Below are positions 25,511-33,518 of a stretch of 64,000 nucleotides of DNA, one piece after another. The notes beneath the pieces are model-generated. The model made no database searches. It saw nothing but the letters and a program-made list of their open reading frames with translations, and was not told the origin of the DNA. Positions within the stretch are counted from its first letter, which is position 1; each line of letters starts with the position of its first letter. A program made the translations under genes and the position numbers. The DNA is from Mycolicibacterium komossense. GTDB taxonomy: Bacteria; Actinomycetota; Actinomycetes; Mycobacteriales; Mycobacteriaceae. The stretch lies in assembly GCF_025822605.1 (NCBI RefSeq), contig NZ_JACKTY010000024.1, forward strand, positions 1 through 64,000, read 5' to 3'.

Positions 25511-26757
25511 GGCAACGCGGCGACTTTAGCCGCGGCGGCTGCCTTTCGCTTGTCGGCAAACTCCAAGGCCTCATCCCACGAAGCCTTCTGGGCGATCATC
25601 CTGCGGTACTTCATGATCACCGTTTGACCGTTGAGGGTGAGCGCACCCACCAGACGGTCCCCGTGCCGGTAGAGCGCGGTCCATCGGTCACCACAGTCGA
25701 CGTCACCATCGACGACGAGTACCTCGTCGCATTCGGGCACCCCGACGAACTGGATTCTGGCGTCATACCAATCGGACCAGAAATACGGCACTGTCTCATA
25801 TGGTTTGGCGTTGTCCGGATCGATGGCGTTACGCGCGGCGGCGGCACCCTGTTCGGCGGCCGCGGTCCAGTTCTCCATGCGCTGGTGCACGCCGAACATT
25901 GGGTTCAGCCAGTTGGCGACGTCACCAGCCGCGTAGACCCCCGGGACCCCCGTCCACAAGGTTTCGTCACAAACGAGACCGTTGTCGACCGTCAGACCGG
26001 ACCCCTCAAGCCAATCTGTGCACGGCACCACGCCGATTCCGACTATGACGAGATCGGCCTCGAGAACCGTGCCGTCACTCAAGACCACTCGTTGCACACG
26101 ACCGTCACCCTCAAGGGCTTTAACCCCGGTTCCGCACAGCAGCCTTGTACCGTTGCGTTCATGTAGCGAAGCAACGGCTGCCCCCATCACGGTGCCCGTC
26201 GCACGCACCAGCGGGGTCGGCAGGGCTTCGACGACAGTGACTGGAACACCTCGCTTTTGGGCGCTCGCAGCGACTTCCGAGCCGATGAATCCGGCACCGA
26301 TCACCACGGTCCGAGCACCGGCGTCCAGCGCGGCGCGAATCGCGAGTGAGTCATCGAGCGTGCGCAGGCCGTGGACACCGTCGAGATGATCAGTGTCGGG
26401 CAGTGTCCGCAGCTTGGATCCGGTGGCAATCACCAGTGCGTCGTAGCCCACTTCGCGGTCACCGATGTACACGATCCTGCGCCCGACGTCCAGACTCGTC
26501 GCCGGAGCGCCAAGAAGCAGTTCGACCCGCAACTCGTCGGCGAAAACGTCATCACTTCGAAAGAAGGGGGCCGAAGCCTGCCCGCCAGGCTCAGTGGCAT
26601 TGAGAAAGTCCTTGGACAGCGGCGGACGATCATAAGGAAGGTGGCGTTCGGCGCCGATGAGGGTGATGGAGCCGTCGAAACCCGCTTTGCGGGCGGCCTC
26701 GACGGCGCGTAGCCCCGCCAGGGAGCCACCGATGACCACTAGCCGATCGATACTCAT
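25507..26757 (-). CDS. NAD(P)H-dependent ferredoxin reductase (P450 redox partner type)
   Basis: The 416-residue flavoprotein has two dinucleotide motifs: an FAD site RLVVIGGSLAGLRAVEAAR (about 5-23) and a NAD(P) site TVVIGAGFIGSEVAASAQK (about 148-166), plus YAAGDVANWL near 280, the second FAD contact. This is the architecture of putidaredoxin-reductase / rhodocoxin-reductase enzymes. It follows the ferredoxin gene by 26 bp on the same strand and would pass electrons from NAD(P)H to the ferredoxin and on to the P450 at 36650. Confidence 0.9.
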   Translation of the reverse strand: MSIDRLVVIGGSLAGLRAVEAARKAGFDGSITLIGAERHLPYDRPPLSKDFLNATEPGGQASAPFFRSDDVFADELRVELLLGAPATSLDVGRRIVYIGDREVGYDALVIATGSKLRTLPDTDHLDGVHGLRTLDDSLAIRAALDAGARTVVIGAGFIGSEVAASAQKRGVPVTVVEALPTPLVRATGTVMGAAVASLHERNGTRLLCGTGVKALEGDGRVQRVVLSDGTVLEADLVIVGIGVVPCTDWLEGSGLTVDNGLVCDETLWTGVPGVYAAGDVANWLNPMFGVHQRMENWTAAAEQGAAAARNAIDPDNAKPYETVPYFWSDWYDARIQFVGVPECDEVLVVDGDVDCGDRWTALYRHGDRLVGALTLNGQTVIMKYRRMIAQKASWDEALEFADKRKAAAAAKVAALP

Positions 26758-26783
26758 CGCCTCTGCCCCGACGAAAGTCGCAT

Positions 26784-26975
26784 TCAGCGCTCGATCCGCA
26801 AGGCTTCGGTCGGGCAGCCGGACACGGCCTCCTCGACCGACTGGAGCTCGACGTCGGTGATGTCCTCCTTGAGCAAGACGAGATCACCATCGTCGTTGAC
26901 CTCGAAGAATTCTGGCGCCATGGACTCGCAGATGCCCAGTCCCGTGCACTTGGCGAAATCGACGACGACCTTCAT
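26784..26975 (-). CDS. Ferredoxin, probable [3Fe-4S] type
   Basis: The 63-residue protein is typical of P450-associated mycobacterial ferredoxins. Cluster residues are Cys10, Cys16 and Cys54 (KCTGLGICESM ... SGCPTEA), with Gly at the place where a fourth Cys would sit, which favours a [3Fe-4S] cluster. It lies upstream of and together with the reductase. Two operator-like repeats lie between it and the divergent SDR, so ferredoxin-reductase expression may be tied to the island regulator. Confidence 0.92.
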   Translation of the reverse strand: MKVVVDFAKCTGLGICESMAPEFFEVNDDGDLVLLKEDITDVELQSVEEAVSGCPTEALRIER

Positions 26976-27047
26976 GTGCCCTCCACGCGTTTGCCCTTGC
27001 CCATCCCCCGCAGGCCCGGGGCGGCCGCGTCGATCACGAGGGAGATA

Positions 27048-27063
27048 ATCTAATCAACATTAA
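27048..27063. promoter_or_regulatory. Operator-like inverted repeat, island motif copy 3
   Basis: TCTAA-TCAACA-TTAAA lies in the divergent gap between the ferredoxin (starts at 26975 leftward) and the SDR (starts 27215 rightward), 72 bp from the ferredoxin start. Confidence 0.55.
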
Positions 27064-27133
27064 AATATGCCCGTGGCAGTGTCAAGCCGCCTACGCCCTC
27101 GTCAGTTTTGGGTGCGATTCTGACCAGATCTTT

Positions 27134-27149
27134 TCTAATAGACGTTAAA
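27134..27149. promoter_or_regulatory. Operator-like inverted repeat, island motif copy 4
   Basis: TCTAA-TAGACG-TTAAA lies 65 bp before the SDR start, in the same divergent gap as copy 3; the two sites are 86 bp apart and probably serve one promoter each. Confidence 0.55.
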
Positions 27150-27214
27150 CTTCGCGTATCGCTGGACGCGCCGCCTCGGATTCACCGCTGTCGGCGTCAT
27201 GAGATGGGAGACCA

Positions 27215-28012
27215 ATGGACCTCGGACTGACCAACGCCCGCGTCGTCGTCACCGGAGGAGCGTCCAACATCGGGCGTGGCATCGTGCATCAGTTTGCCGG
27301 GGAGGGTGCACGAATCGTGATCAGCGACATCGACGAGCCCCAGGCCGAGAAGGTCAGGGGTGAGGCTCTCGAACGCGGGGCCGCCGCAGTCGAGTTGGCG
27401 ATCGCCGACCTCACCGGTCCCGACGGTGCGGATCAAGCCATCGGCACGGCGGTCGACACCTGGGGTGGCATCGACGTCCTGGTAAACAATGCCGGATGGT
27501 CGGTCCCGGGTTTCATCGCCTCCGACACCGACCGAACCAAGTGGCAGCGGACCATCGAGGTCAACTTCTTCTCGGCGGTGGCGGCCACTCAGGCCGCCCT
27601 CGGTCCGATGAAGGACGCCGGTGGCGGTTCCATCGTGTTCATCGCCAGCGACGCCGCCTTCGGCCAGATCCGACAGGGTATCTATGGCGCATCGAAGGCT
27701 GCGATGGTGGCGCTGGCCCGCACCACCGCCCGCGAACACGGCCGGCATGGCATCCGGTCCAACGTGGTCTGTCCGGGACTCGTGATACCCGACGGCCCTG
27801 ATGCCGTTGGTGCCGAGAGCCTTTGGTCGGTCGGCGAGGATGAAGTCTTCAACCCCAAGCAGATCGAATTCATGCTGAAGGACACCCCGATGCGGAGGCT
27901 GACGACGGCCGATGACGTCGGCCGCTCCGTTCTGTGGTTCGCCTCCCCCCTAGCCGCCCGCCAGGTGACCGGTCAGCTGATCTCGGTCAGCGGCGGCTAC
28001 ACCATGCCGTGA
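27215..28012 (+). CDS. Short-chain dehydrogenase/reductase (SDR)
   Basis: The 265-residue classical SDR has the cofactor motif TGGASNIG (about 13-20), NNAG (91-94) and the catalytic Ser145, Tyr157 and Lys161 (SDAAFGQIRQGIYGASK). The charge after strand 2 (SDID) suggests NAD(H). It likely oxidises a hydroxyacyl-CoA or alcohol intermediate. It begins the plus-strand run SDR-TetR-thiolase-acyl-CoA dehydrogenase, and its stop overlaps the next start by one base (TGATG), so the TetR is co-translated with it. Confidence 0.9.
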   Translation: MDLGLTNARVVVTGGASNIGRGIVHQFAGEGARIVISDIDEPQAEKVRGEALERGAAAVELAIADLTGPDGADQAIGTAVDTWGGIDVLVNNAGWSVPGFIASDTDRTKWQRTIEVNFFSAVAATQAALGPMKDAGGGSIVFIASDAAFGQIRQGIYGASKAAMVALARTTAREHGRHGIRSNVVCPGLVIPDGPDAVGAESLWSVGEDEVFNPKQIEFMLKDTPMRRLTTADDVGRSVLWFASPLAARQVTGQLISVSGGYTMP

Positions 28013-28644
28013 TGACCGCGGCCCGGGCGGGCGATACGAAGTACGCCCGCACTCGACGCCGAATACTCGACGCCACTGCCTATCTGCTGAGCCGGAAGGG
28101 CTATGCCGGCACCCGACTGTCCGACGTCGCGCAGCGTGCTGCGATTCAAACGCCGGCGATTTACTACTACTTCGACTCCCGCGACTACCTCATCGAAGAA
28201 GTCTTGGCGTGCGGTCTGGCCGATATGCGCGAGCATCTCGTGGCGATGCTCGCCGCGCTGCCCGCCGACACCCCGCCCATCGACCGAATCCTGACAGCGG
28301 TGGAAGCACATCTGCGGCACGAGCTGCAAATCTCCGACTACACAACGGCTTCAATCCGTAACCACGGTCAGATACCGCTGCACCTACGGATCCGGGCCGA
28401 CCAAGAGGGAGATCGTTACGGGGCGATCTGGCGCCAACTCTTCGATGACGCAGCGAATGCGGGCGCGTTACGCAAGGACCTCGACCTCAGAATCGCCCAA
28501 ATGCTGATCATGGGCGCGCTCAATTGGGCGGCCGAGTGGTGGGATCCCAGCCGTACTGCCCTGACCGCTGTGGTCGGGGCCGCACAGGATCTCGTCAGAG
28601 GTGCACTCCTGCCCGTGAATAACGAAGGCGATCCGGGCGCTTAG
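28012..28644 (+). CDS. TetR-family transcriptional regulator (paralogue 2)
   Basis: The predicted protein is 210 residues from the ATG at 28012, inside the SDR stop codon. The TetR HTH (about 14-60: TRRRILDATAYLLSRKGYAG, DVAQRAAIQTPAIYYYF) and the ligand-domain block QISDYTTASIRNHGQIP (about 100-116) are near copies of those in the regulator at 23331. Two related regulators with almost the same recognition helix (AIQ-TPAIYYYF and EIQ-APAIYYYF) probably read the same or overlapping operators, perhaps with different inducers. Confidence 0.88.
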   Translation: MTAARAGDTKYARTRRRILDATAYLLSRKGYAGTRLSDVAQRAAIQTPAIYYYFDSRDYLIEEVLACGLADMREHLVAMLAALPADTPPIDRILTAVEAHLRHELQISDYTTASIRNHGQIPLHLRIRADQEGDRYGAIWRQLFDDAANAGALRKDLDLRIAQMLIMGALNWAAEWWDPSRTALTAVVGAAQDLVRGALLPVNNEGDPGA

Positions 28645-28651
28645 AACATTT

Positions 28652-28667
28652 TCAAATCTGTGTTAGA
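28652..28667. promoter_or_regulatory. Operator-like inverted repeat, island motif copy 5
   Basis: TCAAA-TCTGTG-TTAGA shares its centre with copy 2 and lies just before the thiolase start. It overlaps the longer palindrome at 28661-28676. Confidence 0.55.
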
Positions 28668-28676
28668 TTTCTAACA
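28661..28676. promoter_or_regulatory. Perfect palindrome touching the thiolase start codon
   Basis: TGTTAGA-TT-TCTAACA is a perfect 7+7 inverted repeat whose last base is the A of the thiolase ATG at 28676. An interlocking repeat AAATCT-GTGTT-AGATTT spans 28654-28670. A repressor here would block the start of a leaderless transcript directly. Confidence 0.6.
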
Positions 28677-29827
28677 TGCCTGAAGCCTTCATAGTTGATG
28701 CCGTCCGCACCGCCGTCGGCAAGAGAAGCGGCGGATTCGCCGCCGAACATCCAGCCGACATGGCCGCTCATGTCATCAAGACGGTAGTCGGCCGACACGA
28801 CGTCGATCCAGCCGCGATCGACGACGTCATCCTCGGCTGTCTCGATAACATCGGCTCACAAGCCGGTGACATCGCCCGTACCGCCGCCCTGGCAGCGGGG
28901 CTACCCGAGTCGGTGCCCGGCGTCACGATCGACCGCCAGTGCGGATCTGCCCAGCAGGCAGTGCATTTCGCCGCCCAGGCAGTCATGAGCGGAACCTCGG
29001 ATCTCATCGTCGCCGGCGGGGTCCAGAAGATGAGCCAGTACCCCATCCTCAGTGCCTTCGCCGCGGGTGAGCCGTTCGGCAGCACGGATCCGTGGACCGG
29101 GTGCCGCGGCTGGCTGGAGCGCTTCGGCGATCAGGAGATCTCGCAGTTCCGGGGCGCCGAGATGATCGCCAGCCAGTGGAATCTGAGTCGCGAGGACAAC
29201 GAGCGCTTCGCACTGGAAAGTCACCAGCGCGCACTGGCGGCCATCGCCAATGGCTACTTCGAGCGCGAAATCTCGCCTTACGCAGGGGTTTCCGTCGACG
29301 AAGGGCCGCGCGCCAACACTTCCCTGGAGAAGATGGCCGCCCTGGCCACCCTGACCGAAGGGGGTGTGCTGACCGCCGCCGTCGCCAGTCAGATCTCCGA
29401 CGGCGCCGCCGCCCTGCTGATCGCCTCACAGGACGCCGTCGATCGATTCGGCCTCACGCCCCGTGCCCGAATCCACCACATGTCAGTGCGTGGCGCCGAT
29501 CCGGTGATGATGCTGTCCGCACCGATCCCCGCGACCCAGCACGCCCTCAAGCGCGCCGGCATGTCGATCGACGACATCGACGCCGTCGAGATCAACGAGG
29601 CCTTCGCGCCGGTCGTGCTGGCCTGGATCGCCGAACTCGGGGCCGACCCCAAGCGGGTCAACCCCAACGGCGGCGCGATCGCCCTCGGCCACCCCATCGG
29701 TTGCACCGGCGCCCGTCTCATGACCTCGCTGCTACACGAACTCGAGCGCACCGGCGGCCGGTACGGCCTGCAGACCATGTGCGAGGGCGGCGGGCAGGCT
29801 AACGTCACGATCATCGAACGGCTCTGA
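28676..29827 (+). CDS. Acetyl-CoA acyltransferase (thiolase)
   Basis: The 383-residue thiolase has nucleophile Cys89 (TIDRQCGSAQQAV), His339 (ALGHPIGCTGAR) and Cys369 (QTMCEGGGQANV). It would cleave a 3-ketoacyl-CoA with CoA, the last step of a beta-oxidation round, giving acetyl-CoA or, with 2-methyl substrates, propionyl-CoA. The gene has no Shine-Dalgarno because its upstream 31 bp are taken by operator palindromes, so it is likely leaderless. It is followed two bases after its stop by an acyl-CoA dehydrogenase. Confidence 0.93.
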   Translation: MPEAFIVDAVRTAVGKRSGGFAAEHPADMAAHVIKTVVGRHDVDPAAIDDVILGCLDNIGSQAGDIARTAALAAGLPESVPGVTIDRQCGSAQQAVHFAAQAVMSGTSDLIVAGGVQKMSQYPILSAFAAGEPFGSTDPWTGCRGWLERFGDQEISQFRGAEMIASQWNLSREDNERFALESHQRALAAIANGYFEREISPYAGVSVDEGPRANTSLEKMAALATLTEGGVLTAAVASQISDGAAALLIASQDAVDRFGLTPRARIHHMSVRGADPVMMLSAPIPATQHALKRAGMSIDDIDAVEINEAFAPVVLAWIAELGADPKRVNPNGGAIALGHPIGCTGARLMTSLLHELERTGGRYGLQTMCEGGGQANVTIIERL

Positions 29828-29829
29828 CC

Positions 29830-30984
29830 ATGAAGCGCACGCTCTACAATGCCGATCACGAGGCCTACCGCGAGACGGTGCGGGAGTTCCTGGCTCGTGA
29901 AGTCGAGCCCCACAAGGACGAGTGGGATCGCCAGCATTGGATAGACCGGGAGGTCTTCGCCCGGGCCGCCAAGGCGGGTGTCTACGCCCTACAGGTCGGT
30001 GAGGCCTACGGCGGAGCGGGCGAATCGGACTACCGCTACCGGATGATCGTCTGTGAGGAAGTGGCGCGGATCAATGCCCTGTCCTTCGGGCTGACAGTCA
30101 GCCTGCAGGACGATCTCGTGTTGCATTACTTGCTCGATCTGACCAACGACGAGCAGAAGCAGCGCTGGCTGCCGGGGTTCGCCTCCGGCGAGATCATCGG
30201 CTCACTGGCGATGACCGAGCCGGGCACGGGCAGCGACTTGCGGGGCATCCGCACCACCGCCAAACGTGACGGCGACAACTGGATTATCAACGGCCAGAAG
30301 ACGTTCATCTCCAGCGGCATCATGTCCGATGTCGTGGTCCTCGCGGCCCGGACCGGTAACGAGGGCGGCTCAGGGGACCTCAGCCTCTTCGTGGTGGAGC
30401 GGGACACCCCCGGCTTCGAACGCGGCCGTCAGCTGGAGAAGATCGGGTTGCCGGCGCAGGACACGTCGGAGCTGTTCTTCAACAACGCAGTCGTACCGGC
30501 GGAGAACCTGCTGGGTGAAGAAGGCCGCGGGTTGCAGTACCTCATGAGCCACCTCCCCCGCGAGCGGCTCGGAGTGTCCGCGAAGGCGATGGCCACCACC
30601 CGGGCCATCTTCGATATCACCGCCGAGTACTGCCGCCAGCGCAACGCCTTCGGCAGGCCGCTGACAGCCAATCAGCACATCCGGTTCGAACTCGCCGAGA
30701 TGGCCACCGAAATCGATGTCGCCGAGGCCTATGTCGACAAGTCGGTACTGGCCTATAACTCCGGCGAACTCACGCCGATCGACGCCGCCAAGGGCAAATG
30801 GTTCGTCAGCGAGCTGCAAAAGCGCGTTATCGACCGGTGCCTCCAACTGCACGGCGGATATGGCTATATGGCGGAATACCCGGTTGCCCGCGCCTTCGTC
30901 GACACTCGGATCCAGACGATCTACGGCGGAACGACCGAAATCATGAAAGAGATCATCGGGCGCGATATCGCTTCGGGTACCTGA
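29830..30984 (+). CDS. Acyl-CoA dehydrogenase (LCAD/IVD-like catalytic layout)
   Basis: The 384-residue enzyme has MTEPGTGSDLRGI (about 128-140) as FAD/substrate motif. At the classic catalytic site it has IYGGTTEIM (Gly instead of Glu), while Glu245 in HLPRERLGV sits in the helix used by long-chain and isovaleryl-CoA dehydrogenases. This alternative base position is often linked to long or branched substrates. It is co-transcribed with the thiolase, and a perfect hairpin terminator follows. Confidence 0.92.
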   Translation: MKRTLYNADHEAYRETVREFLAREVEPHKDEWDRQHWIDREVFARAAKAGVYALQVGEAYGGAGESDYRYRMIVCEEVARINALSFGLTVSLQDDLVLHYLLDLTNDEQKQRWLPGFASGEIIGSLAMTEPGTGSDLRGIRTTAKRDGDNWIINGQKTFISSGIMSDVVVLAARTGNEGGSGDLSLFVVERDTPGFERGRQLEKIGLPAQDTSELFFNNAVVPAENLLGEEGRGLQYLMSHLPRERLGVSAKAMATTRAIFDITAEYCRQRNAFGRPLTANQHIRFELAEMATEIDVAEAYVDKSVLAYNSGELTPIDAAKGKWFVSELQKRVIDRCLQLHGGYGYMAEYPVARAFVDTRIQTIYGGTTEIMKEIIGRDIASGT

Positions 30985-30995
30985 CAACTCAGACG

Positions 30996-31025
30996 CGCTG
31001 AGCCGAGCGGGCGCTCGGCTCAGCG
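30996..31025. terminator. Bidirectional hairpin terminator between acyl-CoA dehydrogenase and CitE-like gene
   Basis: CGCTGAGCCGAGCG (30996-31009) and CGCTCGGCTCAGCG (31012-31025) form a perfect 14-bp stem with GG at the centre. It sits between two convergent genes and would stop both. Confidence 0.8.
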
Positions 31026-31031
31026 TCATCA

Positions 31032-31841
31032 TCAGCGGCGCAATTGATGGCGATCGAGTAGGCGGCGGGCGCGCTCCAGCACCGGGGCATCGACCATATG
31101 GCCGTCGACCTTGGCCGCTCCACCCGCAGCACCAGCCAAAACCGTTCGCGCCCATTCCCGTTGCGCGGGGTCGGGCTCGAAAGCGGAGTTGACCGCTTCG
31201 ACCTGGATCGGGTGGATGCACATCTTCCCGGTGAAGCCCAACCGTGAGGCATACGCCGCATCGGTGCCTGCCTGGTCCCCGCTCGTCAGGTCGGTCGTCA
31301 CGCCGTCGAGCGGCGGTGCGAGACCGGCCGCGACCGAGGCCAAGACGAGGACCGAACGCGCGTGTAGGAGCGCTTCACGGTCGTCCGCCGCCACCCCGAG
31401 TTCGGTGCTGAAATCGATGCTGCCGAACGCAAGTCGAATCACGTGGGGGGCAGCGCAGACCGACGAAGCCGCCATGACGCCTGCCGCGGTTTCGACGAGG
31501 GCAATCACCCGGGTCTGCTCCCCCAGCACCGCGCCGACGGCCTCGATACCTTCGGCAGACGACTTCGGGAGCATGACGGTGCAGCCTGTGCCGCGCAGCG
31601 CGGCGACATCATCGGCAAACCACGGTGTGTCGACCGCGTTGATGCGCACCACGGCGGCTGTGCCGCCGGTAAGCCAGTTCGCGACGTGCGCCCGTGCTTC
31701 TTCCTTGGCCGGCGCCGCAACCGCGTCTTCGAGATCCAGGATGACACCGTCCGCGCCGGATGACTTGGCCTTGTCGAAACGGCCGGGCCTGTCGCCCGGC
31801 ACGAACAGCAGGGTGCGGGCGAGACTGAGCGGGTCCACCAC
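31032..31841 (-). CDS. CitE-like HpcH/HpaI-family CoA-ester lyase
   Basis: The 269-residue protein is of the citrate-lyase beta / malyl-CoA lyase family. The N-terminal LLFVPGDRPGRFDKA, VILDLEDAVA (about 33-42), VRINA (Arg66), the metal ligands Glu117 (ALVETAAG) and Asp143 (FGSIDFS), and CIHPIQV are all present. Related stand-alone CitE proteins cleave (S)-citramalyl-CoA, malyl-CoA or, for Rv2498c, 3-hydroxy-3-methylglutaryl-CoA-type esters. In this island it could split a beta-hydroxy-beta-methyl acyl-CoA, a bond beta-oxidation cannot break. It is the last gene of the minus-strand run that starts at the SCP2 gene. Confidence 0.88.
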   Translation of the reverse strand: MVDPLSLARTLLFVPGDRPGRFDKAKSSGADGVILDLEDAVAAPAKEEARAHVANWLTGGTAAVVRINAVDTPWFADDVAALRGTGCTVMLPKSSAEGIEAVGAVLGEQTRVIALVETAAGVMAASSVCAAPHVIRLAFGSIDFSTELGVAADDREALLHARSVLVLASVAAGLAPPLDGVTTDLTSGDQAGTDAAYASRLGFTGKMCIHPIQVEAVNSAFEPDPAQREWARTVLAGAAGGAAKVDGHMVDAPVLERARRLLDRHQLRR

Positions 31842-31842
31842 G

Positions 31843-32115
31843 TCAGATCACGACCAGTGCGATGGCTGCAACGGCAACCGCAGCTACCCAGATGGTGAAC
31901 AGCGCCTTCAGCGCGGTGGGAGCGGCGCGCAGCTCCATGAAGTCCATGCCGATGAAGAAGATTTTCGCGAACGCGATCACGATGGTCAACGTCGCGGCGA
32001 CTCCGAGCCCGCCGCCCGTTGACGATGTGCCGCTGCCGAGCCACCAGGTGAGGCATGTCGCGAGGACAAGGCCGGCGAACACCGCGTTGACCCGATCGGA
32101 CACCGCGCCGTTCAT
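31843..32115 (-). CDS. Cytochrome c oxidase subunit IV-like membrane protein
   Basis: The predicted protein is 90 residues from ATG 32115, which overlaps the stop of the COX3-like gene (ATGA). Three transmembrane helices are visible, with the motif IAFAKIFFIGMDFMELR, characteristic of the prokaryotic COX4/CyoD/NorF-like family. No catalytic oxidase subunit is encoded nearby. The stop is one base from the start of the CitE-like gene. Confidence 0.75.
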   Translation of the reverse strand: MNGAVSDRVNAVFAGLVLATCLTWWLGSGTSSTGGGLGVAATLTIVIAFAKIFFIGMDFMELRAAPTALKALFTIWVAAVAVAAIALVVI

Positions 32116-32777
32116 TCGGCGCTCACCAGATAGACGAGCGCGAAGATCGCCACCCACAGCAGATCGACCATATGCCAATAGGACGCGAAGCCCTCCACCA
32201 CGCCGCGTGCCCGCACCCACGGGCGTCGGTGTTTGAGCATGCCCTGCCAGGCCAGCAGCAGTGCCGAACCGATCAGGACGTGCAGTAGATGCAGCCCGGC
32301 AAGGACGAAGTAGAACGTGAAGAATGTCCCGGACGCCGGTGTGTGACCGGCGGTGATCTCACTGGTGTACTCGACGGCCTTGAGTCCGGCGAACACCGCC
32401 GCGCACCCGATCGCCCCGCCGACTAATTGCCTGGCGACAGTGTGTCTTCCGGCTCGGTGCGCGGCGAGCGCGCGTACCACCAGATACGAACTCAGCAGCA
32501 GGACCAGGGTATTGACCGCCCCGATCGGCTGAATTAGCTGGTGAGCTGACTGCGTGAAGAGGTCCGGCTGCGCACGCCGGTCCCAAAGGAACACCAGCAT
32601 GATCGCCGCGAACAGCGTCATATCGCCGAGAAGGAAGATCCACAATCCGGCTTCGCCGGGAATGTGCCCGGCCGCCGGCCTTTTCGGACGCTGCGTGGCT
32701 CCGACCTCATCGGCTTCGGTCGTGCCACCGAGAAATTCTGGCATTCCGGTATCTGCCTGCGCCCCAGGGTTCGTCAT
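32112..32777 (-). CDS. Heme-copper oxidase subunit III-like membrane protein
   Basis: The predicted protein is 221 residues from ATG 32777 (ATGA overlap with the upstream gene); the much longer reading upstream is a shadow. After a polar N-terminus (about 1-35), five transmembrane helices carry COX3 features: GEAGLWIFLLGDMTLFAAI, the Glu in AGLKAVEYTSEI, FYFVLAGLHLLHVLIG and ASYWHMVDLLWVAIF. These resemble CtaE/NorE proteins. It pairs with the COX4-like gene and stands without subunits I and II, so it may form a non-canonical membrane module or an accessory to an oxidase elsewhere. Confidence 0.8.
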   Translation of the reverse strand: MTNPGAQADTGMPEFLGGTTEADEVGATQRPKRPAAGHIPGEAGLWIFLLGDMTLFAAIMLVFLWDRRAQPDLFTQSAHQLIQPIGAVNTLVLLLSSYLVVRALAAHRAGRHTVARQLVGGAIGCAAVFAGLKAVEYTSEITAGHTPASGTFFTFYFVLAGLHLLHVLIGSALLLAWQGMLKHRRPWVRARGVVEGFASYWHMVDLLWVAIFALVYLVSAE

Positions 32778-33487
32778 GCCGACGCTCCGGATACCGCGGT
32801 CATGTCCTGCTCCTGCGACTCCTTGATCACCTTGTGCAACATGACTCCCATCACCACCAGGAAGATCGTGTAGGTCGTCAGTGCCAACCAGAAGATGAAG
32901 ATGCCGCGCCACGCGAAGGGACCGCTGTGGAAGAAGAACGCCAGCGGGTCGGGCAGGAACGAGAACGCAATCCAGAAGTTGACGTATCCCACCCACCGCG
33001 GCAGCGTCTGGCGCTTGTCGTTGAGGATCGCGACACCGATCGCGACGTTCTGGATGATGAACGGAGCGATCGGCGTGATGAAGAGCAGCCAGGCGATGTC
33101 GTTGAGGGTCACCGTCAACTCGGGGTTGCGATCGGGCCGAAACCCGATCACCGCCATCAACAACATCGGTAGGAGCAGCAGCACGCCGGTCGCCGCTCCG
33201 GTGATCAACTGCAGGAACGTCAGGATGGGCGTGCGGCCCTCCATGCGCACCATGTAGACGCCGATCACCGCAATGAGCGGGAACACCAGACAAATGCCCA
33301 CCGACGCGACCGCCATTCCGGCGAGCACCCGAGTCTGGCTGTAGAAGTCGACAACCTCGTGGACCGAACTGTCCGGGCCCAGTGGAATGGGCAGCACGCC
33401 GGCGATGAGCCAACCAACCAGCGCGATGACCACAGTCGCTGGGCCGGCCAGGGCACACAGTGATAGAACTCGCTTCGTCAACGTCAC
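32774..33487 (-). CDS. Multi-pass membrane protein of unknown function
   Basis: The 237-residue protein has about six hydrophobic helices (around 12-32, 55-78, 88-112, 128-152, 165-185 and 195-218) separated by short loops, with SSVHEVVDFYSQTRVLAG in the first long loop and a short charged C-terminus. No enzyme motif was recognised. It overlaps the COX3-like gene by ATGA and lies 31 bp after the SDR at 33519, so it is part of the same transcript and probably the third partner of the COX3/COX4-like module. Confidence 0.75.
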   Translation of the reverse strand: MTLTKRVLSLCALAGPATVVIALVGWLIAGVLPIPLGPDSSVHEVVDFYSQTRVLAGMAVASVGICLVFPLIAVIGVYMVRMEGRTPILTFLQLITGAATGVLLLLPMLLMAVIGFRPDRNPELTVTLNDIAWLLFITPIAPFIIQNVAIGVAILNDKRQTLPRWVGYVNFWIAFSFLPDPLAFFFHSGPFAWRGIFIFWLALTTYTIFLVVMGVMLHKVIKESQEQDMTAVSGASA

Positions 33488-33518
33488 TCCTCAAGCACGG
33501 GTTGTCCGAACAGCCTGC

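Noticed and set aside
31032..31841. Calling the CitE-like protein citrate lyase
   Set aside because: No citrate lyase alpha or gamma subunit is present, and stand-alone CitE-like proteins act on other CoA esters.
32112..33494. Single long minus-strand protein of 460 residues spanning two membrane genes
   Set aside because: Only the C-terminal 221 residues look real (COX3-like). The N-terminal part is an Arg-rich shadow of the overlapping six-helix protein.
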